DNA of 64,000 bases from Pomphorhynchus laevis. Its lineage: Eukaryota; Acanthocephala; Palaeacanthocephala; Echinorhynchida; Pomphorhynchidae. Location of the stretch: positions 248,001-312,000 of the forward strand of contig WNNJ02000942.1 of the NCBI GenBank assembly GCA_012934845.2, in the 5' to 3' direction. The notes under the pieces are model-generated. The model made no database searches and had not been told where the DNA came from. It was given only the letters and a program-made list of their open reading frames with translations. A program made the translations under genes and the position numbers. Shown piece by piece: positions 33,908-45,500 of this stretch (position 1 is the first letter of the stretch; each line of letters starts with the position of its first letter).

Positions 33908-35587
33908 TTATTCGTTGTAGGGTAGGATGATGGATTTTGGAGAATTGGCGAAAAGGCTAAGGCAGTAATCGATTTTAGGGAAAAGAAGCGATGAAAGAAT
34001 AGACATACAAGAACGGAAGTCGATCAGGGTGCGGATACGGCTGATTTCACGGAGAATTAAGTTAGATGAGCGGACCTTGTCACATAGGAAGGGTTTAAGG
34101 GAAAGGTGATCATCGAAATGGAAGCCTAAGAAAGTGAGATTGTGTACTATGGGGATGATCGATGAGGCAAAATATACAGTGGGAGGAGATATGTTTGGTT
34201 TACGGGGAAGGATCCACATTATTTTGGACTTTTCGGGGTTTAGAACGAGATGGAGATCGGAGAGACGTTTGTAGATAGAAGAAAGACAGTTGGATTCAGA
34301 AATGCCGATATCGTGTATGCGATGTGCGGATGCATGAGCATAGATTAGAATGTCATCGGCGTATTGCATGACGTTAAAGGAGTAAGGTTTGATAAACGGA
34401 GATAGATCGCCCAGGGGACCTAGGACTGAACCTTGTGGGACCCCGCAAAAAATAGGGATGGGAGGGGAGGATGATGAATTAGAACAGACGCGAAAGGAAC
34501 GGTCGGATAGATATGAGGCGAACCATGCTACGGAGGAGGAAGAAAAGCCGTAATCATAACGAAGCCGAGAAAGGAGGACGGAGTAGTCGACAATGTCGAA
34601 TGCGGAGGAGAGGTCGAGGGAGATGAGATCACTATATAGAGCCTTGTCTCGAGAAATGAGTAAGTCGTTGTAAACTTTCATGCAGGCGATTTCTGTGGAG
34701 TGATTAAAACGAAAAGCGGATTGAAGAGGAGGGTACAAATTGGATGAGGAGAGATAAGCGTTGATTTGTATAAAGATGAGGCGTTCTAAGAGCTTAGAAA
34801 GAGTAGGGAGTAGTGAAATGGGGCGATAGCTAGAAGGAAGGGAGGGGTCGAGCGATTGTTTTTTAAGGAGGAGACGAACGATTGCGGATTTCCAGTGTGA
34901 AGGGAAGATACGACTGCGGATGGACGAGTTAAACAAGGTTGTGAGAAATTGGGATATCGATGAGCATATAGATTTTAATATGTGTGTAGGCAGGGGATCG
35001 GCAGGTGAGGTTTTGTTGGGCAAGGACATGAGGACAGATGATACTTCTGTAGGTGAGACAGGGAGAAGATGAAAGAGTTCCGGAAGGATGAGAGTAGACT
35101 GGGCAGAGTGGGATAGGATGGAGACCGGGGTGTGAGAGAGCAGCGTGGATACTTTAGTCTGGAGAAATGACGAATAATCATAAGCATTGATGTTGCACGG
35201 CGTAGAGGAACGAGCCAGGATTGAGTTAAAAGTATGCCAGAGAATGTTAGAGTTGAATGAAGTGATGATTTTAAGGTGATAGACTCGAAAAGCATGGCGG
35301 AGTCGATGCTTTGAGAGTAGACATTGGATGTCAAACCATGGGGCACGGTGCAAGCGACGGTGTGGGTGAGACTTGAAGGGCAAGAGAATATTGAGAGTGG
35401 ATGTGAGTTCAGAGTCGAAAAGAAAGGCGAGATCGTGAGGAGATGAATATGTTATTGTGGGTAATGATAGAGACGATTTGAGTAAGGCAGAGCGGAGAAG
35501 GGAGAGGTCAAGATTTCTCCAAGGGCGACGTAGGATTGTATGTGTGTGAGGAGGGGTGTGGTTGCGAGTGACCACACCCCTCCTCAT
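33908..35587 (-). CDS. LINE type B reverse transcriptase (longest intact piece)
   Basis: 559 codons covering linker and RT in order. Linker: LPFKSHPHRRLHRAPWFDIQ. RT fingers: VSSVLMSLPNKTSPADPLPT, then FPSHWKSAIVRLLLKK and YRPISLLPTLSKLLERLIF. Palm: LISLDLSSAFDIVDYSVLLS, FCGVPQGSVLGPLGD, MQYADDILIYAHA with the catalytic aspartates. Then KSKIMWILPRK and TFLGFHFDDHLSLKP. The frame ends at 33908 in LPYNE through a one-base shift; the thumb and the WNQLP terminus continue at 33890-33501. The start is arbitrary, since upstream the frame joins the endonuclease with frameshifts. The RT core is otherwise undamaged. Confidence 0.8.
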   Translation of the reverse strand: MRRGVVTRNHTPPHTHTILRRPWRNLDLSLLRSALLKSSLSLPTITYSSPHDLAFLFDSELTSTLNILLPFKSHPHRRLHRAPWFDIQCLLSKHRLRHAFRVYHLKIITSFNSNILWHTFNSILARSSTPCNINAYDYSSFLQTKVSTLLSHTPVSILSHSAQSTLILPELFHLLPVSPTEVSSVLMSLPNKTSPADPLPTHILKSICSSISQFLTTLFNSSIRSRIFPSHWKSAIVRLLLKKQSLDPSLPSSYRPISLLPTLSKLLERLIFIQINAYLSSSNLYPPLQSAFRFNHSTEIACMKVYNDLLISRDKALYSDLISLDLSSAFDIVDYSVLLSRLRYDYGFSSSSVAWFASYLSDRSFRVCSNSSSSPPIPIFCGVPQGSVLGPLGDLSPFIKPYSFNVMQYADDILIYAHASAHRIHDIGISESNCLSSIYKRLSDLHLVLNPEKSKIMWILPRKPNISPPTVYFASSIIPIVHNLTFLGFHFDDHLSLKPFLCDKVRSSNLILREISRIRTLIDFRSCMSILSSLLFPKIDYCLSLFANSPKSIILPYNE

Positions 35588-35590
35588 ATT

Positions 35591-35868
35591 TGGTCGGATA
35601 GACCAGGATCAGAGATGGACAGTGAGGTGTAGGCAGTAAAAAATGATCAGGGACAGCGATGATGTCGAGTGCCTTACCAAGTATATGTGTGGGGGCAGTG
35701 GAGATTAGTTTGTAATTGTTGTAAGAAAGTGGTCGGATAGACCAGGATCAGAGATGGACAGTGAGGTGTAGGCAGTAAAAAATGATCAGGGACAGCGATG
35801 ATGTCGAGTGCCTTACCAAGTATATGTGTGGGGGCAGTGGAGATTAGTTTGTAATTGTAGTTGGATAG
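35591..35868. repeat. 139-bp tandem duplication inside the LINE endonuclease
   Basis: A segment beginning TGGTCGGATAGACCAGGATC at 35591 is repeated from 35730, virtually unchanged, through GTATATGTGTGGGGGCAG and TTAGTTTGTAATTG. It duplicates endonuclease codons (reading THILGKALDI) and breaks the frame. The near-identity of the halves implies it is recent. Confidence 0.85.
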
Positions 35869-36727
35869 AATGTTGATGAAGCGGATGGAATCTTTGGAAG
35901 AGGGGCGGTCTTGGCCGATATTGATGTCGCCTAGAACGAGTGAAGGGATTAAGGACAAAGAACAATGAGAAAGGAGGTCAGCGAGTTCGGTAAAAAATAA
36001 GGCTGTAGGAGCTGATGAACCAGGACGGTATACAATGGCGAGATCTAGAGTGATCGGGTTAGAATAACGACAAGTGAGCAATTCAACAGGGCAAGGACTG
36101 GAAGGGGGATAGATTTTGCGAAGAGACGCTGGGTGACGCGCGAATGCGACGATGCCGCCATGATTAGAGGATTTAAAATACATGAGCTGAGGGGGCGTGC
36201 GGATTCGACTAGGGAGCAACCGGCAGAGAGCAGACGGCGAATGGAAAGGTCGTCGGAATCTGAGTGCCAGGATTCGGTGAGGCAGAAGAGATCGATGGAT
36301 TGCTTGGTGAATAAGTTGAGGATAAGATCGGATTTATTGAGAATAGATCTAGTGTCGAGGAGACCGAGGCGGAAACCGTGTGCTGTGGCGAAAGAGTCTA
36401 GTGGAGAATACACATAGGAGAGATGGAGCGCCATCGAATGTTTGGACGGGTGTGGACAACTTGAAAATTTCCGTCTATTTTTCGGATGGAGAGTGATGTT
36501 TCGCCGTTTTCCTCGCGACAAAGTTTTTCGATGCGGGCTGAAGAGATTTGAGCGATTTCAGAAGGGGCGCGATCAGGGAAAATTCGAGTGGTTGAAGATG
36601 ACATGAGTTTGAATCGTTGAGAGAGGACAGAAGACGCGTGAGAGCGATGCTTGAAAACAATTTTTAGGAGAGGGGGCTGGGATGGATTAGATTGAGATGA
36701 TTTAAAGGATTAGATTGAGAAGGCTTA

Positions 36728-38430
36728 GTGCTATGAACTTTAACAGTGACGATAATGATAATATTAGGATAAGCAATTTGTTGCCATTGTGGCATTTCAC
36801 AGTTTCACAATCTTCTGTCTATGATGAGCTAGCTCGATTATCGATCAATTCATCTCCCGGTCCTGATGACATATATCCCTTTCTGCTTAGAGCTTAAAGA
36901 TCCATGTTAACTGTGACATTAACTGAACTGTTTCAAATGTCAATTGATAAATGCAAAATACCACCGGACTGGAAATGCGCAATTGTAGTTCTGGGTTTTA
37001 AAAAGGGTGCCATGCACAATCCTGAAAATTACAGACAACTGAGCTTAACTAGTATTGTCAGTAAAATTTTCGTACGGATAGTCTATAGGTATGTTGTTAA
37101 CCTATTGTGCCAATCAAATCAGATAAACCCATATCAACATAGATTCATCGTTGGACGATCGTGCTTAACTAATTTACTTTGTGCTAGGGCAGCGTGAGTT
37201 AATGGGGTGTCTAACGGGATAGCAGTTGACTGTGTCCTTCTTGACTTTAGTAGGGCTTTCAATCGTATACGTCATGAAAATCTCATGGAAGTGCTTTTGA
37301 CTGTAAAATAAATCCGATTATTTTGAATTGGCTCCACGCATTCTTAATGCCACGCTCTTATCGTGTTCGCGTTGGATTGAGCTTATCATCACCACGTTCA
37401 CTTACATTAGGAGTACCTCAAGGTACTGTCTTAGGTCCACCACTTTTCAACATTTATCTAAACACATTGTTAAAACAGCTACACTGTCCGTATTTGGCTT
37501 TTTCCGATGATCTTAAAATCTGGTCTAAAATTACATCGAAAAGCGACATTACTGGATAGCAGGATTTAAAAATTATTCACGAATGGGAGTACTCGACAGG
37601 AGTAATAAATGTAGGTAAATGTGTCCATTTACGTTTTGGTCGGAGTGACATACATGCTGATTACATGTTAGGCGATAACATTGTATCTAGAGCGAATCAA
37701 ACACATGACGTTGGCACAATTGTTCAGTGTTCTTTCAAGACTAGGATGAACACAGACAGAGTATGTTCAAAAGAGCGGAGTGTTCTTTACTTATTTAAGA
37801 ATTGCTTTAAATATTTGCCAGTAGTATGTTTTAAGCTACTGTACAACGCATTGGTTCGTCCTTACTGAGTACAGCATTCAATCATCATTTCCGTGCGCTA
37901 AAGAGGAAATCAATTTACTTGATAATATATTAATGCGAGGGTCTCGATTATGTAAAAGAGTTGCACAGTTTCCTTACGCGGAAAGACTAAGAATGCTAGG
38001 CATGCGTTCTATCCGGTCACGTTTAGTGTATTTAGATTAGGTTGCGTTGTATAATATCGTTAAAGGTTATGACGGATACCCAATAAATTGTGTAAGTTTG
38101 AATCATCATGCCTGTCATCGAGGACATAGTTTGCATCTTAAAACTCAATATCATGGAAGATGCTCTATAATATATCGTCTTTCGCATCGAACTATAGCGT
38201 GTGGAACATGTTACCGGACTTTTTAATATCTATCCATGACATTGAAATATTCAAACGAAAATTATTAGAATGAATACGACATCCTGATCAGCAAACTATC
38301 CGAATGACATACCCGTCAGATCAACGATAATTTCAACAATTTAACCTCATTTTTCCTCTTTTTTTTGTCTGTCTATCTTTCTATGTGAGCAGACTAAACG
38401 GCCTACGGGCTTTGTCTTGTGTATTAATAA
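36728..38430 (+). pseudogene. LINE type A copy 3, right part (reverse transcriptase)
   Basis: Continues the split copy. RT fingers at 36810-37195: ELARLSINSSPGPDDIYPF, IPPDWKCAIVVLGFKKGAMH, NPENYRQLSLTSIVSKIF, RFIVGRSCLTNLL. Palm at 37220-37560: VLLDFSRAFNRIRH-like reading, LGVPQGTVLGPPLFN, YLAFSDDLKIWSK (FADD changed to FSDD). The thumb and C-terminus are degraded up to about 38270 (NMLPDFL-like). The tail has GGGCTTTGTCTTGTGTATTA, as in the 13.7-kb copy. Directly after it the satellite resumes (38440), so this LINE probably landed within a satellite array. Confidence 0.75.
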
Positions 38431-38439
38431 TAACAGATT

Positions 38440-40080
38440 GAAACCACTTTTTATCTATTATGAACAACCGTGTTGTTTTTAAAATTAGTTGTTCTGATGA
38501 CGATATCAGTCAGCTATCGAAAATTCTACTAGTTTTATAAACTAATTATTTCACTATATCCTGTTCAATCAATAAAATTAAATCTCCAATTCATAATTAA
38601 CGAATTTTCATGATTATTGAAATGTTAATAATATATTAAAAACACTTTTTAATCCATTATGAACTACTGCTTTATTGTAAAAGTAGTTGTTTCGATGACG
38701 AAATCAGTCAGCTATCAGAAATTCTAATGTTTAGTAAAATAATTATTTCACCCTCTCATGTCCAGTCAATAAAAATTAATCTAAAATTAATGATTAACGA
38801 ATTTTCGTGATTATTGAAATGTTTATACCACATTAAAAACACTTTTAAATCCATTATGAACTACTGCTTTATTGTAAAAGTAGTTGTTTTGATGACGAAA
38901 TCAGTCAGCTATCGAAAATTCTAATGTTTAGTGAACTAATTATTTCACTCTCTCATGCCCAGTCAATAAAAATTAATCTAAAATTAATGATTAACGAATT
39001 TTCGTGATTCTTAAAATGTCAATAATGGATTAAAAACACTTTTTAATCCATTATGAACAACCATTAATTTGTAAAATTAGTTGTTCTGATGACGAAATCA
39101 GTCAGCTATCGAAAATTCTAATATTTAGTAAACTAATTATTTCACTCTCTCATGTCCAGTCAATAAAAATTAATCTAAAATTAATGATTAACGAATTTTC
39201 GTGGTTCTTAAAATGTTAATACCACATTATAAACACTTTTTAATCCATTATGAACAACCATTAATTTGTAAAATTAGTTGTTCTGATGACGAAATCAGTC
39301 AGCTATCGAAAATTCTAATGTTTAGTCAAGTAATTATTTCACTCTCTCATGTCCAGTCAATAAAAATTAATCTAAAATTAATGATTAACGAATTTTCGTG
39401 ATTATTGAAATGTTTATACCACATTAAAAACACTTTTTAATCCATTATGAACTACTGCTTTATTGTAAAAGTAGTTGTTCTGATTACGAAATCAGTCAGC
39501 TATCGAAAATTCTAATGTTTAGTAAACTAATTATTTCACTCTCTCATGTCCAGTCAATAAAAATTAATCTAAAATTAATGATTAACGAATTTTCGTGATT
39601 CTTAAAATGTCAATAATGGATTAAAAACACTTTTTAATCCATTATGAACAACCATTAATTTGTAAAATTAGTTGTTCTGATGACGAAATCAGTCAGCTAT
39701 CGAAAATTCTAATGTTTAGTAAAGTAATTATTTCACTCTCTCATGTCCAGTCAATAAAAATTATTTTGATTGATGGATATAGATTATTGAGAAACGAGAC
39801 AGGAGGGACGGGACGGGGGTGTCGAGGAGTGAAGATTACATGGGATGGGAAGTGTATATATGTTTTAATGTTTTAATGATTTTAATGTTCTAATGTTTTA
39901 TAAACTAATTATTTCAATCTGTTCTGTTCAATCAATAAAATTAAATCTCCAATTCATAATTAACGAATTTTCATGATTATTGAAATGTTAATAATATATT
40001 AAAAACACTTTTTAATCCATTATGAACAACCATTGATTTGTAAAATTAGTTGTTCTGATGACGAAATAAAAAAAATTATC
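38440..40080. repeat. 197-bp satellite, second block
   Basis: About eight head-to-tail units. Each carries GATTAACGAATTTTCGTGAT, a short palindrome-like stretch (GGATTAAAAACACTTTTTAATCC in some units), an inverted repeat (GAACAAC...GTTGTTC or ACTACT...AGTAGT), CTGATGACGAAATCAGTCAG, and TTTCACTCTCTCATGTCCAG. Units alternate between two variants (AACAACCATTAATTTG and AACTACTGCTTTATTG), indicating higher-order structure. One unit (39766-39880) carries a G-rich insert. The 66-codon open frames in it are satellite readings, not genes. Confidence 0.9.
39766..39880 (+). repeat. G-rich insert in a satellite unit (also at 45075-45190)
   Basis: After the word GTCAATAAAAATTATTTTGA the unit leaves the consensus for about 110 bp containing AGGAGGGACGGGACGGGGGT (39801-39820) and TGGGATGGGAAGTG, then TTTTAATGTTTTAAT. 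The same insert is at 45075-45190. The shared variant shows that the blocks upstream of BMS1 and inside its intron derive from one array. The G runs could form a quadruplex, which is inference. Confidence 0.75.
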
Positions 40081-40439
40081 TTAGATACATGATTATTATA
40101 TTATCATGATTATAAAAAGGTTAATTTCTGATTTTGATATTTAGTCATCACTTTTTTAAGCTCGGCTCAAAATTTAGACAGCAATATAATTAATTTTAGA
40201 AAGAATTAAATAGATTATACACACTAGTCGTAAGGTAAGGTTATTTAATCTACTCTTTTGGAATACATCGTTGATGCCTTAAAAATGATATTTCAAAACA
40301 CAAATGTATTATATTTATATTTCAAAATACGCATATATTTTGTTATGTAAATAACTAAAGTTAATTATTCAAATAACAAACTGAAAACAAAGCAGTTCCT
40401 TCAGCTGACCTTTATTCCGTATTCTGATATGGATAATAA

Positions 40440-40826
40440 ATAATTTACTTTGTATTAGAATAAGATGCTTGATCATCAAATTTCATCAGAGGAAATACGT
40501 CTTTAGCACGTATTTGGTATCACTGCTATGTTGGCTCGAGGGATATGGGTCGAAACCTGATAGCATAACAGTTCCTCCTGATGATATCTAATCCTTATTG
40601 TGATGCAACATTTCTTATTTATTAGTCATTTCATAAAAATTAACATTTATTTTAAATTTCAATTTTAATTTTTATCAATATATAAATATCAATTGTATAA
40701 AATCTTATATAATCTTTTATTATTTATTTTTATTTATCTTTATTTTTATTTTTATTTTTCTTTATTTTTAATTGATAGAGCAAAATATACGGATACTCTG
40801 TTATTGATATGATTTTAAATTATTCT
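40440..40826 (+). repeat. Penelope-like 3'-end copy just upstream of BMS1
   Basis: Plus-sense copy of the terminal unit: TTTGTATTAGAATAAGATGC (40452), TTTCATCAGAGGAAATACGT, CACTGCTATGTTGGC, GGGTCGAAACCTGATAGCAT, CCTCCTGATGATATC, CTTATTGTGATGCAAC, then the AT tail ending ATACGGATACTCTGTTATTG (about 40785-40808). Stem arms are partly kept (CTGCTATG; CATAACAG with one change) and the second helix is degraded. It ends about 140 bp before the BMS1 start codon. Confidence 0.7.
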
Positions 40827-40965
40827 TTTTTCAATTATGCACACAACGCTTGCATTATGGATTAGTTATTAACAATTCTATTATCATTGGATTGGTAATA
40901 ACTAATTTATGTTCAAGTTGTAATACAGCCTTAGGTGGTGGAAATTTATTTAAATCCATTTTAGA

Positions 40966-42558
40966 ATGAAAAAGACAAAAACGGATAGCGCTACTGAGGC
41001 TAAAAATAAACCACATCGCAAACAGACCGTTGGGAAGAAAGCCGACAAAATTACTGCCCAATATAAAGCAGGTAAAAATAATGGGCAGCTGAATCGGAAT
41101 CCGAAAGCATTTGCAGTTGTAAATCACATTAAGGCACAAAAGAAGTTTAAAAGGTTTGTTATATTTATATTTTAAATCTAAATATGTAAATCGATTTATT
41201 TCTAAAAGTCGACTTGTTTATCGAGCAATGGGTAATACACATTATTGTATGGTCGATTATTCCGAAGTCAAAGATTTTTAATTGAATATTTTAGACAACT
41301 TTATCCTATGTTTGTTAAAAATCGAGTAAAAGCACGTAATTTGACTGTCGATTAATCCAAATTCAAAGCTTTTTGACATAAAATTTCAGAAATTTTTATC
41401 TTTTGTTAGTTTAAAAGCATAAACGGAATTTAAAAAAGTAGATTTTGAGTTTTTATAAATATTATTAGTTTTAAAATATAATTCAGTTTCAATATTGAAA
41501 ACTATATATTTGTGTTTTTTATCTTGAAGTTGTATTATTTCGCATATAAATTTAATATGTTGATTAAAAATTTTCGTTTACTAAATAAAATCGAATGTTT
41601 GATTACAATAATCGAACATCCAATCAGTCATTTTCATAAACGTTTCAAGTAATTTATAAATATTTTTTTTGTAATTATAGCATTATAAATTGACATATAA
41701 ATACTATTTGTAGCATTTCATTTTTATTTTATAACATAAAATACTTAAAAACGTCAGACATTTTCAGTTTATTCTAATGATTTTTGATTAAAAAGCAAAT
41801 ATGTCGCTACATATTCCGTGATGACAATTAAAATGATTATCAAGTATATTTCTTAATGTATATTATATATAATATATATTATATAAATAAATATGATAAT
41901 ATGATAATATTTATAATATTATTAATAAATAATATAATATTTTTCAATGTATAATTAATTTTGATACTTTATCACTTAATTGATAGCGAGAATGCGTAAA
42001 AGTAATTTACAAGGTGAACAATATTTAGTTTTCCTGGAAATTATTCAAACAAATATAAAAATACAGCGCTTTATCGTTACTATAATTTGGATTTATAAAT
42101 AAGTTTTAAAAACTCAGTTTGTGTTTGAGTTTTAAATGTGTCTAAACATTTCAATTGAGCAATAGATAATTAAAAACCTGAAACATGTTTATTAATGATA
42201 AAGCATTAAGTTTTATTAAAAATTTATTTTGTGTTTTGTTTAGACATGCCGACATTCAAGCAAAACGCATTCAATTGCCTAAAGTTGATCGAAATCCTTT
42301 AAGTCCCCCACCTATGGTCGTTGCAATTGTCGGACCTAAAAACGTTGGTAAAAGTACGCTTTTGCGATGCTTGGTTCGACATTTTTGTTCCGATAAAATC
42401 AGTTCATTACAAGGTCCCATTACATTGGTTGCCGGTTTGTATTTCTGTATCTTTGAACAGCATAAATTTTATTTTAAGGAAAAAAGCGAAGAATTACTTT
42501 TATGGAATGCCCAAATGACTTCAATAGCATGGTCGACATTGTCAAAGTTGCAGATCTG
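40966..42558 (+). CDS. BMS1: BMS1 exons 1-3 (N-terminus and GTP-binding loop)
   Basis: Exon 1 starts at the first in-frame ATG ([14 protein letters not shown]), is basic, and holds [13 protein letters not shown], a hallmark near the BMS1 N-terminus. After a 1090-bp intron, exon 2 gives [14 protein letters not shown] and [19 protein letters not shown], the P-loop. A 44-bp intron precedes exon 3 ([20 protein letters not shown], then KVADL). Junction phases are 2, 1 and 0. Confidence 0.9.
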
Positions 42559-45500
42559 GTAATATTAAAATTTTCTGTCTAGTTAAGATAGACACCTGAA
42601 TCGCGCATATTTTTTAAATAATAGGCTCTGTTTGTATACTTGCAAAATGTACTTGCTCTGTTCATTGCAAAATGTGCTTACTTGCAAATAAAAGTTTATA
42701 TTCATTCGAATAACAACCACGCGAAAGAATTAGAACATGCGAAAGAATTAAAACATATTTTTTAAAACATACTGAAGTTTCGAATAAACTTTAAAAAATC
42801 TTAGTACTCGATTGTTCGATCAAAAAAGTAAAATTAATTAATTCATTTTAATTAAACTAATGTTTAATAAAATAATTATTTCACTCTCTCCTGTCCAATC
42901 AATAAAAATTTGATCTCAATATATGATTATCGAATTTTCGTGATCATTGAAATGCTAATAACAGATTAAAAACACTTTTGTATCCATTATGAACAACCTT
43001 TTTGTTGTAAAAGTAGTTGTTTTGATGACGAAATCAGTCAGCTATCAGAAATTCTAATGTTTAATAAAATAATTATTTCACTCTGTCCTGTTCAATAAAT
43101 AAAAGTTGGATCTCAAATACATGATTAACGAATTTTCGTGATCATTGAAATGCTAATAACAGATTAAAAACACTTTTTAATCCATTATGAACTACTGCTT
43201 TATTGTAAAATTAGTTGTTCTGATGACGAAATCAGTCAGCTATCGAAAATTCTAATGTTTAGTAAAATAATTATTTCACTCTCTCATGTCCAGTCAATAA
43301 AAATTAATCTAAAATTAATGATTAACGAATTTTCGTGATTCTTAAAATGTTAATACCACATTATAAACACTTTTTAATCCATTATGAACAACCATTAATT
43401 TGTAAAATTAGTTGTTCTGATGACGAAATCAGTCAGCTATTGAAAATTCTAATGTTTAGTAAAGTAATTATTTCACTCTCTCATGTCCAGTCAATAAAAA
43501 TTAATCTAAAATTAATGATTAACGAATTTTCGTGATTCTTAAAATGTTAATACCACATTATAAACACTTTTTAATCCATTATGAACAACCATTAATTTGT
43601 AAAATTTGTTGTTCTGATGACGAAATCAGTCAGCTATTGAAAATTCTAATGTTTAGTAAAGTAATTATTTCACTCTCTCATGTCCAGTCAATAAAAATTA
43701 ATCTAAAATTAATGATTAACGAATTTTCGTGATTCTTAAAATGTCAATAATGGATTAAAAACACTTTTTAATCCATTATGAACAACCATTAATTTGTAAA
43801 ATTAGTTGTTCTGATGACGAAATCAGTCAGCTATCGAAAATTCTAATGTTTAGTAAAGTAATTATTTCACTCTCTCATGTCCAGTCAATAAAAATTAATC
43901 TAAAATTAATGATTAACGAATTTTCGTGATTATTGAAATGTTAATACCACATTATAAACACTTTTTAATCCATTATGAACAACCATTAATTTGTAAAATT
44001 AGTTGTTCTGATGACGAAATCAGTCAGCTATTGAAAATTCTAATGTTTAGTAAAGTAATTATTTCACTCTCTCATGTCCAGTCAATAAAAATTAATCTAA
44101 AATTAATGATTAACGAATTTTCGTGATTCTTAAAATGTTAATACCACATTATAAACACTTTTTAATCCATTATGAACAACCATTAATTTGTAAAATTTGT
44201 TGTTCTGATGACGAAATCAGTCAGCTATTGAAAATTCTAATGTTTAGTAAAGTAATTATTTCACTCTCTCATGTCCAGTCAATAAAAATTAATCTAAAAT
44301 TAATGATTAACGAATTTTCGTGATTCTTAAAATGTCAATAATGGATTAAAAACACTTTTTAATCCATTATGAACAACCATTAATTTGTAAAATTTGTTGT
44401 TCTGATGACGAAATCAGTCAGCTATCGAAAATTCTAATGTTTAGTAAAATAATTATTTCACTCTCTCATGTCCAGTCAATAAAAATTAATCTAAAATTAA
44501 TGATTAACGAATTTTCGTGATTATTGAAATGTTTATAACAGATTGAAAACACTTTTTAATCCATTATGAACAACCATTAATTTGTAAAATTAGTTGTTCT
44601 GATGACGAAATCAGTCAGCTATCGAAAATTCTAATGTTTAGTAAAGTAATTATTTCACTCTCTCATGTCCAGTCAATAAAAATTAATCTAAAATTAATGA
44701 TTAACGAATTTTCGTGATTATTGAAATGTTTATACCACATTAAAAACACTTTTTAATCCATTATGAACTACTGCTTTATTGTAAAAGTAGTTGTTCTGAT
44801 GACGAAATCAGTCAGCTATCGAAAATTCTAATGTTTAGTAAACTAATTATTTCACTCTCTCATGTCCAGTCAATAAAAATTAATCTAAAATTAATGATTA
44901 ACGAATTTTCGTGATTCTTAAAATGTTAATACCACATTATAAACACTTTTTAATCTATTGTGCACAAATGCTAGATTGCAAATTTAGTTCTGATGAAGAT
45001 ATCAGTCAGCTATCGAAAATTCTAATGTTTAGTAAAGTAATTATTTCGCTCTCTCATGTCCAGTCAATAAAAATTATTTTGATTGATGGATATAGATTAT
45101 TGAGAAACGAGACAGGAGGGACGGGACGGGGGTGTCGAGGAGTGAAGATTACATGGGATGGGAAGTGTATATATGTTTTAATGTTTTAATAATTTTAATG
45201 TTCTAATGTTTTATAAACTAATTATTTCAATCTGTTCTGTTCAATAAATAAAAGTTGGATCTCCAAATCATGATTAACGAATTTTCGTGATTCTAAAAAT
45301 GTTAAAATATATTAAAAACACTTTGATTCTAAAATATATTAAAAACACTTTTTAATCCATTATGAACAAATGCTAGATTGCAAATTTAGTTCTGATGAAG
45401 ATATCAGTCAGCTATTGAAAATTCTAATGTTTAGTAAACTAATTGTTTCACTCTCTCCTATTCAATCAATAAAAATAAATCTAAAATTAACGATTAACGA

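Larger units (their letters stand above)
33457..36720 (-). mobile_element. LINE type B copy 3, inserted in a type A LINE
   Basis: A minus-strand insertion of 3264 bp between two copies of AGGCTTA, a 7-bp target duplication. It starts inside ORF1 (MSSSTTRIFPDRAPSEIAQI; ORF1 end at 36398), so it is 5'-truncated. ORF2 follows: endonuclease 36431-35674 with one frameshift near 36130 (SNHGGIVAFARHP, LVLGDINIGQDRPSS), then RT 35587-33908 and C-terminus 33890-33501. The 3' end is GCATTTGCCACGTTATAATA, then AATCCTTTTTTA against the target. It is the most complete type B ORF2 here. Confidence 0.85.

Noticed and set aside
40855-41139. Minus-strand 94-codon frame over BMS1 exon 1
   Set aside because: Shadow of exon 1, whose plus-strand reading matches the BMS1 N-terminus.
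43000-43050. CTGATGACGAAATCAG in every 197-bp satellite unit, resembling a hammerhead core (CTGATGA...GAAA)
   Set aside because: Only one base separates the two core parts, so no stem II can form, and some units read GATGAAGATATCAG, losing GAAA. The word is better explained as a small CTGAT/ATCAG inverted repeat.
43335-44323. Repeated 66-codon open frames ([20 protein letters not shown]) as a gene family
   Set aside because: They recur every 197 bp or multiples of it and are readings of satellite DNA; no start context, splice sites or domain.
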